From the NCBI GenBank assembly GCA_038145245.1, contig JAYQPI010000001.1, positions 28,137 through 92,136 of the forward strand: a stretch of DNA of 64,000 bases, given 5' to 3'. The notes under the pieces are model-generated. The model saw only the letters and a program-made list of their open reading frames with translations, was not told where the DNA came from and did not search any database. The DNA comes from Fontibacterium sp038145245. Lineage in GTDB: Bacteria; Pseudomonadota; Alphaproteobacteria; Pelagibacterales; Pelagibacteraceae. A program made the position numbers and the translations under genes. Shown in pieces: positions 1 through 8,704 of the stretch. Each line of letters begins with the position of its first letter. The first letter of the stretch is position 1.

Positions 1-1
1 T

Positions 2-457
2 AATGCTAGAGAAGGATTAACTTTAGATTACGATAAATTAACAATGGAAGTTGAAACAAATGGTTCAGTAACAGCTGAAGATGCAGTTGCTTTTGCTGCT
101 AGAATTTTACAAGATCAATTAGCGATGTTTGTGAATTTTGACGAACCAGTGGCAACAATTCAAGAGAAAAAACCATCTGAGCCAGAATTTAATAGAAACT
201 TACTTAGAAGAGTAGATGAATTAGAGTTATCAGTAAGATCTATGAATTGTTTAAAAAATGACAATATTATCTACATTGGAGATCTTGTTCAAAAAAGTGA
301 AAGTGAAATGTTAAGAACTCCTAATTTTGGAAGAAAATCTTTAAATGAAATTAAAGAAGTTTTAACAACGATGTCATTATATCTTGGAATGGAAGTTCCA
401 AATTGGCCACCAGAAAATATTGCTGAACTTTCAAAAAAATTAGAAGATAACTATTAA
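2..457 (+). CDS. rpoA: RNA polymerase alpha subunit, C-terminal part (5' end outside window)
   Basis: The open frame runs in from the left edge, so only the last ~151 codons are here. The visible part holds the end of the N-terminal dimerisation domain (TAEDAVAFAARILQDQL), a short linker, and the complete C-terminal domain with its two helix-hairpin-helix turns (LLRRVDELELSVRSMNCLK, then LRTPNFGRKSLNEIKEVL). This domain binds UP-element DNA and contacts activators. The tail GMEVPNWPPENI is typical of proteobacterial alpha. rplQ follows after 5 nt, the usual end of the alpha operon. The internal ATG at position 44 is not the start. Confidence 0.97.
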   Translation, partial: NAREGLTLDYDKLTMEVETNGSVTAEDAVAFAARILQDQLAMFVNFDEPVATIQEKKPSEPEFNRNLLRRVDELELSVRSMNCLKNDNIIYIGDLVQKSESEMLRTPNFGRKSLNEIKEVLTTMSLYLGMEVPNWPPENIAELSKKLEDNY

Positions 458-462
458 TTACA

Positions 463-903
463 ATGAGACACAAAATTGCTCATAGAAAACTAAATCGTAC
501 TTCAGAGCATCGTAAAGCTTTGTTTAAAAATATGCTTAATTCTTTAATTAAACATGAGCAAATTAAAACAACTTTACCAAAGGCTAAGGAACTAAAACCA
601 TTAATTGATAAAGTAATTACTATTGGAAAAAAGAAAGATTTAGCAGCAAGAAGGTCTTTAATTTCCAAGTTACAAAATGAAGATTCAGCAGAGAAATTAA
701 TTACAGTTTTATCTAAGAGATACGAAAATAGAAAAGGTGGATATTCTAGAATAATTAGAACTAGAAATCGTTTTGGGGATAATTCAACAATGGCTTATAT
801 AGAACTGGTAGATAAAGATTTTAATGCTAAAGGACAAGATTCAGGTCCAGTTCAAAAAAAACTTGAACCAGCAAAGGAAGAAGCTCAGCAGTTAAGTAAA
901 TAA
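463..903 (+). CDS. rplQ: 50S ribosomal protein L17
   Basis: A 146-residue L17. The N-terminus MRHKIAHRKLNRTSEHRKAL is the family hallmark and fixes the ATG start. The conserved core continues to about residue 118 (RKGGYSRIIRTRNRFGDN, then AYIELVD); the last ~28 residues are a Lys/Glu/Gln-rich tail that varies between species. L17 lies near the peptide exit tunnel of the large subunit. The gene sits 5 nt after rpoA and 15 nt before crcB, so it is most likely the last ribosomal gene of a transcript that reads on into crcB and rluC. Confidence 0.98.
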   Translation: MRHKIAHRKLNRTSEHRKALFKNMLNSLIKHEQIKTTLPKAKELKPLIDKVITIGKKKDLAARRSLISKLQNEDSAEKLITVLSKRYENRKGGYSRIIRTRNRFGDNSTMAYIELVDKDFNAKGQDSGPVQKKLEPAKEEAQQLSK

Positions 904-918
904 TAAAAAAAGTAATTA

Positions 919-1299
919 ATGAAGTCTTATTTACTAATTGCTTTATTTGGTGCTTTAGGAACTTTAGCAAGATTTTCAGTTATTCAAATTACTCCAAAAA
1001 TTTTTCAAACTATTTTTCCAATCGGAACTCTTACAGTAAATTTATTAGGATGTTTTTTTATTGGAATAGTTTCTGGAATATTAAACACAAAATTTATACC
1101 TTTGGATGAGAGTCTTAAAAATTATATTACTATTGGATTTTTAGGAGGATTTACAACATTTTCATCATTTTCTCAGGATTTTTTTAATCTTATTAATAGT
1201 TCAAATTATTTATTAGGTTTTTTTTATATTTTTGTTTCAGTATTTTTTGGTTTACTAATGTTTTATTTAGGAGATAAGTTTATTCACATTATTTCATAA
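919..1299 (+). CDS. crcB: Fluoride ion channel FluC/CrcB
   Basis: A 126-residue, four-helix membrane protein of the CrcB/FluC family, which exports fluoride as a dual-topology dimer. Visible hallmarks are the N-terminal GALGTLARF, the Asn motif TVNLLGCFFIG (about residues 41-51), and the GGFTTFSSFSQDF motif (about residues 75-87) whose Phe and Thr/Ser residues line the fluoride path. Length is normal. Its TAA stop shares one base with the ATG of the next gene (TAATG), so translation is probably coupled. I see no fluoride riboswitch in the 15 nt upstream; expression probably depends on the ribosomal operon. Confidence 0.93.
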   Translation: MKSYLLIALFGALGTLARFSVIQITPKIFQTIFPIGTLTVNLLGCFFIGIVSGILNTKFIPLDESLKNYITIGFLGGFTTFSSFSQDFFNLINSSNYLLGFFYIFVSVFFGLLMFYLGDKFIHIIS

Positions 1300-2228
1300 T
1301 GAATCCTAAGTATATTTTTAAAATTGAAGAAGATTTTGAAAATACTCGTCTCGATAAATGGTTTAAAAAAAAAGTAAAATTGTTGCCACAATCACTCATT
1401 GAAAGAACTTTAAGAAAAGGCAAAATTCTTGTTAACGGCAAAAAAGTCAAAAGTTCCTATAAAATGCAGATTAATGACGAAATTAAGATTTACTCTGATA
1501 TTGATAATGACAGCAAAATAATTAAAAAAAAATTTTCATATCTTCCATCAAAAAAAGATTATGAAATGATAGTAAATAACATCTTGTATGAAAATGATCA
1601 TTATTTTGTATTAAATAAACCTTATAATTTAGCCGTACAATCAGGCACTAAAACTGGAAAAAATATCTACGATATATTAAAAAACTATCCAGAAACTAAT
1701 TATTCAAAACCACATCTGGTGCATCGACTAGATGCAGAAACAACTGGAATTTTAATTATAAGCAAAACTTATAAAAGTGCTAAATTTTTTTCTGAGTCAT
1801 TTAAAAATCAAACTATAAATAAAAGTTACTTAGCAATTGTTGAAGGGGTATTGAATAATAAAAATGGTGTTTTAAGAAATGAACTCAGCTATATTGAAAA
1901 CAACAAGGAAAAAAAACATTTATCAATTACAAACTATAAAGTAATTTCTGAAAATAATAGTTTCTCATTGTTATTACTTCACCCAGAAACAGGTAGAAAA
2001 CATCAACTAAGAAGACAACTAAGTATTATTCATCATCCAATCTTGGGAGAAAAAAAATATACTAATAAAAACTTAAATAAAACAAAAGAACTACATTTAA
2101 TGCTTCATGCTTATAAAGTTCATTTTCATATAAACGGTAAAAATGTAATGCATAACGCTGAAATACCAATTTACTTTCAGGAATTTTGCAAATCTAATAA
2201 ATTAACTTACGAATTAAATAATTTATAG
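1299..2228 (+). CDS. rluC: RluC/RluD-family 23S rRNA pseudouridine synthase
   Basis: A 309-residue protein with an N-terminal S4 RNA-binding domain (about residues 15-65; RTLRKGKILVNGKKVK) and a pseudouridine synthase domain from about residue 95. The catalytic motif is VHRLDAETTGILIISK, with Asp145 as the nucleophile; GRKHQLRRQLSIIHHPILG near the C-terminus is the conserved substrate-binding segment. The alphaproteobacterial position after crcB favours RluC (sites 955/2504/2580) over RluD, but site specificity cannot be read directly. The 3' end overlaps the 3' end of convergent lipB by 22 bases. Confidence 0.88.
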   Translation: MNPKYIFKIEEDFENTRLDKWFKKKVKLLPQSLIERTLRKGKILVNGKKVKSSYKMQINDEIKIYSDIDNDSKIIKKKFSYLPSKKDYEMIVNNILYENDHYFVLNKPYNLAVQSGTKTGKNIYDILKNYPETNYSKPHLVHRLDAETTGILIISKTYKSAKFFSESFKNQTINKSYLAIVEGVLNNKNGVLRNELSYIENNKEKKHLSITNYKVISENNSFSLLLLHPETGRKHQLRRQLSIIHHPILGEKKYTNKNLNKTKELHLMLHAYKVHFHINGKNVMHNAEIPIYFQEFCKSNKLTYELNNL

Positions 2229-2827
2229 AAATTTTCTTTTATAGAGTTATTAATTTCATCATTATTAGGAATCTTACATAAATCAGAAATATTTATAATT
2301 CCTTTGTCGGTAATCCCGCAGGGAATTATTCCTCGATAGTTAGATTTATCGACATTAATATTTAATGAAAACCCATGATAAGCGATCCATTTTTTAACTT
2401 TAATTCCAATTGCAGCAATTTTTTTTTCTTCATTATTATTTTTTACCCAAATACCTATGTTTTTTGGATCTGCGTATGATGAAATATTAAAGTCTTTAAG
2501 AATATTAATAATGCATTTTTCTACATTGCGAACAAATTTTTTAATTTCTTTTTCACGATTACTAAGGTTAATCACAAAGTATACAATTTTTTGTCCAGGG
2601 CCATGGTATGTAAATTTTCCACCTCGATTTGTATCAATTACAGGAAATAATTTAGGATTTAATAACTCTTCATCAGATGCACTAATTCCTTTTGTATAAA
2701 TTGATTCATGCTCTAATATCCAAATAAGTTCATCTTCTAATTTTGCATGAACATTGTCCACTCGTTTTTCTAAAAAATTTATTGCTGCCTTATAATCGAC
2801 TGGACTGTTGGATATTTTAATTTCCAT
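2207..2827 (-). CDS. lipB: Octanoyl-[acyl carrier protein]:protein N-octanoyltransferase
   Basis: A 206-residue LipB, which moves octanoate from acyl carrier protein to the lipoyl domains of pyruvate and 2-oxoglutarate dehydrogenases and the glycine cleavage H protein. Family motifs are RGGKFTYHGPGQKIVYF (about residues 68-84), the catalytic Lys in EKKIAAIGIKV (Lys136) and the catalytic Cys in IIPCGI (Cys170). The ATG shares one base with the stop of panC, so the two are coupled in one minus-strand unit. The C-terminus runs 22 bases into the end of rluC. Confidence 0.95.
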   Translation of the reverse strand: MEIKISNSPVDYKAAINFLEKRVDNVHAKLEDELIWILEHESIYTKGISASDEELLNPKLFPVIDTNRGGKFTYHGPGQKIVYFVINLSNREKEIKKFVRNVEKCIINILKDFNISSYADPKNIGIWVKNNNEEKKIAAIGIKVKKWIAYHGFSLNINVDKSNYRGIIPCGITDKGIINISDLCKIPNNDEINNSIKENFYKLFNS

Positions 2828-3636
2828 TAGAAATTATCTATTAATCTTACACCATTTAAATAATAGGCAACAAAAACTCTTGTATTTATTGAAGGTTTAT
2901 TAGTTTTTTTTAATACTTTAACGTTAAAAGCAGATAAATAATCAATTTTATTTGCACCAAGTTCTTTCATTTTTTTTACAAATAATAGATTATTTTTAGT
3001 CTTGATGATTTGATTTTTATATTTTTTTAAAAAATTAATAATCTTTCCTGCGATATTTAAAGATTTTTGATTTAAAAGTTTGTTTCTTGAAGACAAAGCA
3101 ACTCCATTTTTAGCTCTTATTGTTTCGCAAGGCACAATAATTATTTTTGAATTAATACTTTCTAAGTATTTTTTAATAATAATTAATTGCTGGTAATCCT
3201 TTTTTCCAAGAAAAAGATAGTTTGTTTTAACATGAGTTAATAATCTCTTAACTACTTCAATAACCCCCTCAAAATGACCAGGTCTAAATCTTCCTTCCAT
3301 ATAATTTTTGAAACCGTGAATTTTGTTCTTTATAATAATTTTTTTTTCCGGATATATGACATTTTTTTCAGGCAAATAAACGTAATCAACTTTATTTTTT
3401 TTGCAAATTTTGAGATCAGATAAAATAGTTTTTGGGTATCTTTTAAAATCATTTTTATTATTAAATTGTAATGGATTTACAAAAATACTTACGACAGTTA
3501 ATAATTTTTTTTTTTTAGATTTTTTAATTAATGATACATGACCCTCGTGCAAGCAACCCATTGTTGGGATAAATCCAATTTTTTTTTTATTTAATAACGC
3601 TAAAGTTATTTTGTTTGCTGTTTTAATTATTTTCAT
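2827..3636 (-). CDS. panC: Pantothenate synthetase
   Basis: A 269-residue PanC that joins pantoate and beta-alanine with ATP to make pantothenate (vitamin B5) for coenzyme A. Motifs: GFIPTMGCLHEGHVSLIKKS (the usual ALH is CLH here), FVNPLQF, RPGHFEGVIEVVKRL, LGKKDYQQL, and ALSSRN with the adenylate-binding residues. Very Lys-rich, as expected from the base composition. First gene of the panC-lipB pair; only 24 nt separate its ATG from that of divergent galU. No panB or panD is in the window. Confidence 0.95.
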   Translation of the reverse strand: MKIIKTANKITLALLNKKKIGFIPTMGCLHEGHVSLIKKSKKKKLLTVVSIFVNPLQFNNKNDFKRYPKTILSDLKICKKNKVDYVYLPEKNVIYPEKKIIIKNKIHGFKNYMEGRFRPGHFEGVIEVVKRLLTHVKTNYLFLGKKDYQQLIIIKKYLESINSKIIIVPCETIRAKNGVALSSRNKLLNQKSLNIAGKIINFLKKYKNQIIKTKNNLLFVKKMKELGANKIDYLSAFNVKVLKKTNKPSINTRVFVAYYLNGVRLIDNF

Positions 3637-3647
3637 TTATGAAATTA

Positions 3648-3655
3648 ATTATAAT
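3648..3655. promoter_or_regulatory. Candidate symmetric -10 shared by panC and galU
   Basis: The 24-nt gap between divergent panC and galU contains ATTATAAT, which reads as TATAAT on both strands. On the plus strand the hexamer ends 5 nt before the galU ATG, so a start site there would give a leaderless mRNA. On the minus strand it gives a panC leader of about 5 nt. I see no good -35 on either side. In DNA this AT-rich a TATAAT can occur by chance, so this is only a candidate; a promoter must nonetheless be close for both genes. Confidence 0.35.
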
Positions 3656-3660
3656 ATTTA

Positions 3661-4464
3661 ATGATAAAAGAAGCGATAATACCATTAGCTGGTTTAGGTA
3701 CAAGACTTCTGCCTTTTAGTAAAATAATCCCTAAAGAACTATTACCCTTAGGTAACAAAACTATTTTAGAACATATTTTAGATGAATGTATAGATGCAGG
3801 AATAAAAAAAATTATTCTTATTATTTCAAAAAGAAAGAAGATTATTAAAAATTATTTTTATCCTGATCCTTATTTATTAAATTATTTGAAGAATAAGAAA
3901 GATACAAAATCAATACAAAGGCTTAAAGTCATAGAACGTTATAGAAATAAAATTAAATTTGTCTATCAAAATTCTCCTAAAGGACTTGGAGATGCGGTAT
4001 TAGCAGCAGGATCAATAATTAAAAATAAATCTTTTCTTTTGGTTTTGCCAGACGATATAATTATTAATGGAAACTGTTCAAAAAAAATTATTGGTATTCA
4101 TAATAAATATTACTCATCAGTAATTGCATCAAAAAAAATAAAAAACTCTGAGGTATCACGTTATGGAATTATAAAATTTTCAAAAAAAAATGATAATAAT
4201 TTGTTAATTAGTGATCTAGTAGAAAAACCAACTTTAAAAAATTCACCATCTAATTATGCTATTATAGGCAGATATATTCTGCCAACTAAAATAATCTCTT
4301 TATTAAAAAATATTAAAAAAGGTTCGCTTGGGGAAATACAAATTACAGATGCTATAAGACATTTAATTTATAATGATAATAAATTTATAGGTCATATATT
4401 TTCTGGAACCTACTTAGACTGTGGTACAGTTTATGGATATAATAGTTCATTAAAAAAATTCTAA
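3661..4464 (+). CDS. galU: UTP--glucose-1-phosphate uridylyltransferase
   Basis: A 267-residue GalU-type nucleotidyltransferase that makes UDP-glucose from UTP and glucose 1-phosphate. The N-terminal motif PLAGLGTRLLPFSKIIPKEL is the nucleotide-binding loop; further conserved parts are QNSPKGLGDAVLAA (about residues 103-116), VLPDDIII, LVEKPTLKNSPSNYAIIGRY and GEIQITDAI. It is somewhat shorter than the usual 290-300 residues. The next gene, one nt away, is ugd, so the pair would turn glucose 1-phosphate into UDP-glucuronate for surface polysaccharide. Confidence 0.94.
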   Translation: MIKEAIIPLAGLGTRLLPFSKIIPKELLPLGNKTILEHILDECIDAGIKKIILIISKRKKIIKNYFYPDPYLLNYLKNKKDTKSIQRLKVIERYRNKIKFVYQNSPKGLGDAVLAAGSIIKNKSFLLVLPDDIIINGNCSKKIIGIHNKYYSSVIASKKIKNSEVSRYGIIKFSKKNDNNLLISDLVEKPTLKNSPSNYAIIGRYILPTKIISLLKNIKKGSLGEIQITDAIRHLIYNDNKFIGHIFSGTYLDCGTVYGYNSSLKKF

Positions 4465-4465
4465 A

Positions 4466-5782
4466 ATGAAAATTTGTTTTATTGGCACAGGGTATGTTGG
4501 GTTAGTATCAGGAGTTTGTTTTTCTGATCTTGGTAATAACGTTATTTGTATTGATAAAGACAGTGAAAAATTAAATAGACTTGAAAATGGAGATATTCCA
4601 ATATTTGAACCTGGTTTATCCGAACTAGTTAAAAAAAATTTAGATGCAGGCAGATTAAGTTTTTCAAATAATTTAATTGGTTCTATAAAAAAATCTGACA
4701 TTGTGTTTATTGCTGTTGGAACACCAACGGCAAAAGATAGAGTTTCTGCAGATCTTTCCCAGGTGTTTTCTGTAGTTAAATTAATTTCAAAAAAAATAAA
4801 AACTCATAAAATTATAGTAACAAAGTCCACAGTACCTATTGGTACTGGTGATAAAATTGAAAAAATTTTAAATAAAAATAAAAAGAAAGGATTATTTACA
4901 ATTGTATCTAATCCTGAGTTTCTTAGAGAAGGTGAGGCAATAAAAGATTTTAAATATCCAGATCGTATAGTTATTGGCGCAAATAATAAAAATGTAATTA
5001 AAATATTTAATGAATTATATCGACCTATAATTAATAAAGGAGCTGCATTTGTCTCTTGTTCTAGAAGATCAGCAGAACTTATTAAATATTCAGCCAACGC
5101 ATTTCTTGCTACAAAAATTAGTTTTATCAATGAAATTGCTAATTTATGTGAGAAAGCAGGCGTTAATGTTGATGATGTCGCTCTTGGAATCGGACTTGAT
5201 AAACGAATTGGTTCAAGATTTTTAAGAGCCGGACCTGCATATGGTGGATCATGTTTTCCAAAAGACACTAAAGCTTTGGCAAAAGTTGGTAAAAATTATA
5301 ATTCGCCTCTTTCTATTGTTAATTCTGTCATAAATTTTAATGAAAGAAGAAAAAAAGATATTGAAAATAATATTTACAAAATTTTAAAGAATAAAATTAA
5401 AAATAAAAATATTTGTTTTTTAGGTGTCACTTTCAAAGCTAATACAGATGATTTAAGAGATTCTTCAGCAATAAATCTAATATCTAAATTTGTTAAAAAG
5501 GGGGCAAAAATTAATTATTACGAACCATCTGGTAATAAAGAAATATTAGATAAGCAAAAAAATGTAAACTATTTTGATGATTTGTACTTAGCAACAAAAA
5601 AAGTAGACTTAATTATTATCCATACTGAGTGGGATGAATTTAAAAATTTAAATTTTTCTAAGATTCTGAATAATAATAAAAAAATAATAATATATGATTT
5701 GAGAAATTTATACGATAGTAATTTTTTTAAAAATAAAACTAATATTACTTATTATTCTATCGGCAGATCAACTAATGCCTAA
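4466..5782 (+). CDS. ugd: UDP-glucose 6-dehydrogenase
   Basis: A 438-residue UDP-glucose/GDP-mannose dehydrogenase. It has the NAD-binding Rossmann start MKICFIGTGYVGLVSGVCFS, the central helix region (SAELIKYSANAFLATKISF), the catalytic Cys263 in GPAYGGSCFPKDTKAL, and the C-terminal UDP-binding domain (GVTFKANTDDLRDSSAI). The residues match UDP-glucose dehydrogenases, and adjacency to galU supports that substrate. It starts one nt after galU and overlaps clpS by 8 nt. The last ~15 residues are poorly conserved. Confidence 0.93.
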   Translation: MKICFIGTGYVGLVSGVCFSDLGNNVICIDKDSEKLNRLENGDIPIFEPGLSELVKKNLDAGRLSFSNNLIGSIKKSDIVFIAVGTPTAKDRVSADLSQVFSVVKLISKKIKTHKIIVTKSTVPIGTGDKIEKILNKNKKKGLFTIVSNPEFLREGEAIKDFKYPDRIVIGANNKNVIKIFNELYRPIINKGAAFVSCSRRSAELIKYSANAFLATKISFINEIANLCEKAGVNVDDVALGIGLDKRIGSRFLRAGPAYGGSCFPKDTKALAKVGKNYNSPLSIVNSVINFNERRKKDIENNIYKILKNKIKNKNICFLGVTFKANTDDLRDSSAINLISKFVKKGAKINYYEPSGNKEILDKQKNVNYFDDLYLATKKVDLIIIHTEWDEFKNLNFSKILNNNKKIIIYDLRNLYDSNFFKNKTNITYYSIGRSTNA

Positions 5783-6083
5783 AGAGCTTATAAAGCTAAA
5801 AAAATATAAGACTCAAGTTAAAATTAAAAAACCAAATTTTTACGAAGTTATTCTTTTAAATGATGATTTTACAACAATGGAATTTGTTGTTAAAGTTTTA
5901 CAATTATTTTTTAATATGACCAAGTCAACCGCTAATAAAGTTATGTTGAACATTCATAATAATGGCAGTGCTGTTTGTGGTGTTTATCCCTATGAAGTTG
6001 CTGAAACTAAAGTTGCACAAGTTCTAGATTATGCAAAACAACATCAGCATCCATTAAAATGTATTATGAAAAAAACTATTTAA
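5775..6083 (+). CDS. clpS: ATP-dependent Clp protease adaptor ClpS
   Basis: A 102-residue ClpS, the adaptor that hands N-degron substrates to ClpAP. After a ~20-residue flexible N-terminus the core reads FYEVILLNDDFTTMEFVV (the NDD..TM pocket signature for bulky N-terminal residues), then NGSAVCGVYPYEVAETKVAQV, the helix that contacts ClpA. It starts inside the end of ugd (8-nt overlap) and its stop is directly followed by the ATG of clpA, the classic clpS-clpA pair. Confidence 0.96.
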   Translation: MPKELIKLKKYKTQVKIKKPNFYEVILLNDDFTTMEFVVKVLQLFFNMTKSTANKVMLNIHNNGSAVCGVYPYEVAETKVAQVLDYAKQHQHPLKCIMKKTI

Positions 6084-8378
6084 ATGGCTACATTTACTAA
6101 ATCTTTAGAACAGGCAATCTCGCAAGCTTTCAAATACGCAACTGAAAAAAAACATCAGTATGTAACTTTAGAACATTTGCTACTTGCTCTAACAGATGAA
6201 ACTGACGCTCGAAATGTTATGAAAGCGTGTAATGTAGATGTAGATTTATTAAATGAAAATTTAGAATTTTACATAGATAACGAATTAGAAAATATAGTTA
6301 CTTCTGAAAGCAAATTAGAACCTCAGCCAACTGCAAGTTTTCAAAGAGTAATTCAAAGATCTATCGTTCATGTTCAGTCATCTGGAAAAAATGAAGTTAC
6401 TGGCGCAAATATATTAGTTGCTTTATTTGCTGAGCGAGAAAGTCATGCAACATTTTTTTTGCAAGAGCAGGAAGTTACACGTTATGATGTAGTTAATTTT
6501 ATCTCACACGGAATCACTAAAGTTGATAATTTTGCTTACGGTGGATCATTTGATAGCTCACCTTCACATAGCAGCAATAAAGCCAGCACTAATTCTCCAT
6601 TAGAAACTTATTGTGTAAATTTGAATAAAAAAGCTGAACAAAATAAAATAGATCGTTTAATTGGCAGAACTGTAGAAATAGATCGATTAGCTCAAATTTT
6701 ATGCAGAAGAACTAAAAATAATCCATTATTGGTGGGAGATCCAGGCGTTGGAAAAACAGCAATTGTTGAAGGACTTGCTTTTAAAATTTTTAATAATGAA
6801 GTTCCAGAAGTTTTAAAATCGCATGTGATTTTTTCTCTCGATATGGGGACATTAATTGCGGGGACTAGATATAGAGGAGATTTTGAAGAGCGTCTAAAAT
6901 TGATTATTAAAGAAATAGAAAAAAATAAAAATTATATTTTGTTTATAGATGAAATTCATACATTAGTAGGTGCTGGATCAACTTCTGGAAGTTCAATGGA
7001 TGCTTCTAATATGCTTAAGCCAGCTTTACAGGCAGGAAACATAAGATGCATCGGCTCAACTACTTATAATGAATATAGATTATTTTTTGAGAAGGATAGA
7101 GCTTTACAAAGAAGATTTCAAAAAATTGATGTACCAGAGCCAACAATTGATGAGGCTTATAAAATTATGTACGGTATCCGTTCAAAATATGAAACATTTC
7201 ATAATGTTAAATTTACCGATGCTGCAATTAAAGCCTCAGTTGATTTATCGAGCAAATATATTGGCAATAAAAAGTTACCTGATAAATCAATAGATGTACT
7301 TGATGAATTAGGATCTTCAGAAGTTTTAAAACCTGAATCACAAAGAAAAAAAATATTAGATGTTGATGATGTTGAGCGGATAGTTTCTCAGGTTACAAAA
7401 ATTCCAGAAAAGAACATATCTGTTAATGACAGAATGTATTTAAAAGATTTAGATAAAAATTTAAAAAGAGTTATTTATGGACAAGATCTTGCAATTGATA
7501 GTCTTGTCTCCTCAATTAAATTATCAAGATCTGGCCTTAGAGATAGTAATCGAACTATTGGAAATTATATGTTTTCAGGACAGACTGGTGTTGGAAAAAC
7601 TGAACTTGCAAAACAACTTGCAAAAGTTCTTGGTATTGAGCTCATTCGTTTTGATATGTCGGAATATATGGAAAGACATTCAGTTTCGAAATTAATTGGC
7701 GCTCCTCCAGGATACGTTGGTTTTGATCAAGGGGGATTACTTTCTGAAAAAGTTGATAAAAATCCTTATGCTGTTCTTTTAATTGATGAAATAGAAAAAG
7801 CTCATCCTGATATTTACAATATTTTGCTACAAATTATGGACTATGGAAAATTAACTGACCAAAACGGAAAAAAAATTGATTTTAGAAATATTATTTTAAT
7901 TATGACAACAAATGCTGGAGCTGAAGATTTGCAAAAATCTCAGATAGGATTTAATAAAAGTATAAATAAAGATGGTGATTTAGAAACTATTAATAAAATA
8001 TTTTCTCCTGAATTTAGAAATAGATTAGACTCTATTGTTCAATTTAATATTTTAAACAAAGATACTGTTAAAAAGATTGTTGAAAAATTTGTAATTGAAC
8101 TTGAAACTCAATTAGGAGAGAGGGATGTTATTATTAATCTAACTGATAAAGCTAGTAATTTGATTTCAAAATTAGGTTTTGATGAAAAAATGGGCGCTAG
8201 ACCATTAAATAGGGTTATTGATGAAAAAATTAAAAAACCTTTGGCAGATGAACTTATTCATGGAAAGTTAGTTAATGGTGGACATGTTTTAGTTGATGTC
8301 AAAAATGATATTCTTGTATTTGAAATAAATAAAATTGAAAAAATATCCAAAAAATCAGTTAGCAAAACAGTACAATAA
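6084..8378 (+). CDS. clpA: ATP-dependent Clp protease ATP-binding subunit ClpA
   Basis: A 764-residue AAA+ unfoldase of normal ClpA length. Order of parts: N-terminal Clp_N repeats (about 1-145) where ClpS docks, a short Ser-rich linker, first AAA+ module with Walker A GDPGVGKTAIVEG and Walker B YILFIDEIHTLVGAG, no long ClpB-type middle domain, second AAA+ module with GQTGVGKTELAKQL and VLLIDEIEKAHPDIYN, then the D2-small domain with GARPLNRVIDEKIKKPLA. Absence of the coiled-coil insert and the clpS neighbour make it ClpA rather than ClpB. It works with ClpP, which is not in the window. Confidence 0.97.
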   Translation: MATFTKSLEQAISQAFKYATEKKHQYVTLEHLLLALTDETDARNVMKACNVDVDLLNENLEFYIDNELENIVTSESKLEPQPTASFQRVIQRSIVHVQSSGKNEVTGANILVALFAERESHATFFLQEQEVTRYDVVNFISHGITKVDNFAYGGSFDSSPSHSSNKASTNSPLETYCVNLNKKAEQNKIDRLIGRTVEIDRLAQILCRRTKNNPLLVGDPGVGKTAIVEGLAFKIFNNEVPEVLKSHVIFSLDMGTLIAGTRYRGDFEERLKLIIKEIEKNKNYILFIDEIHTLVGAGSTSGSSMDASNMLKPALQAGNIRCIGSTTYNEYRLFFEKDRALQRRFQKIDVPEPTIDEAYKIMYGIRSKYETFHNVKFTDAAIKASVDLSSKYIGNKKLPDKSIDVLDELGSSEVLKPESQRKKILDVDDVERIVSQVTKIPEKNISVNDRMYLKDLDKNLKRVIYGQDLAIDSLVSSIKLSRSGLRDSNRTIGNYMFSGQTGVGKTELAKQLAKVLGIELIRFDMSEYMERHSVSKLIGAPPGYVGFDQGGLLSEKVDKNPYAVLLIDEIEKAHPDIYNILLQIMDYGKLTDQNGKKIDFRNIILIMTTNAGAEDLQKSQIGFNKSINKDGDLETINKIFSPEFRNRLDSIVQFNILNKDTVKKIVEKFVIELETQLGERDVIINLTDKASNLISKLGFDEKMGARPLNRVIDEKIKKPLADELIHGKLVNGGHVLVDVKNDILVFEINKIEKISKKSVSKTVQ

Positions 8379-8380
8379 TT

Positions 8381-8704
8381 ATGTTTGGTTTATTTTTAAA
8401 TAAGACAAAAAAAATAGAAGAAAAATTGTCGAAACTTGCGATAGAAATTGCAAGTATTCAAAAGAATATAATTGTTTATCCAAATGAGAATAACTACAAA
8501 AGCTTACATATAAGTAAAACCAAAGAATTAAATTCTCTTTATGACGAATTGGAAGTTGCAAAAGGTAAAGATTATCTTAATGAATTTATTCGTAAATTAT
8601 CCAATGAATATAAGCAATCTGATCACGTTTTATCTAAAACTGAGCAAAAGATATTAGATAAGATTTTAATTGAATATAAAGTTAAAGTTAAAATAAAAGC
8701 TTAG
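8381..8704 (+). CDS. Small charged protein of unknown function
   Basis: A 107-residue protein that I do not recognise. The start MFGLFLNKTKKIEEKLSKLA has a short hydrophobic patch followed by charged, probably helical sequence rich in Lys, Glu and Leu; no cysteines, no signal peptide, no membrane segment. The ATG lies 2 nt after the clpA stop, so it is very likely co-transcribed and coupled to clpA. Its 3' end overlaps the convergent RidA-like gene by 4 nt. Base composition matches its neighbours. Whether it acts with ClpAP is not shown by the sequence. Confidence 0.7.
   Translation: MFGLFLNKTKKIEEKLSKLAIEIASIQKNIIVYPNENNYKSLHISKTKELNSLYDELEVAKGKDYLNEFIRKLSNEYKQSDHVLSKTEQKILDKILIEYKVKVKIKA

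Noticed and set aside
480..668. 62-codon minus-strand frame opposite rplQ
   Set aside because: Lies fully antisense to a clear ribosomal protein gene; no family features.
4804..5268. 154-codon minus-strand frame opposite ugd
   Set aside because: Mirror of the ugd coding frame; the ugd motifs on the plus strand are unambiguous.
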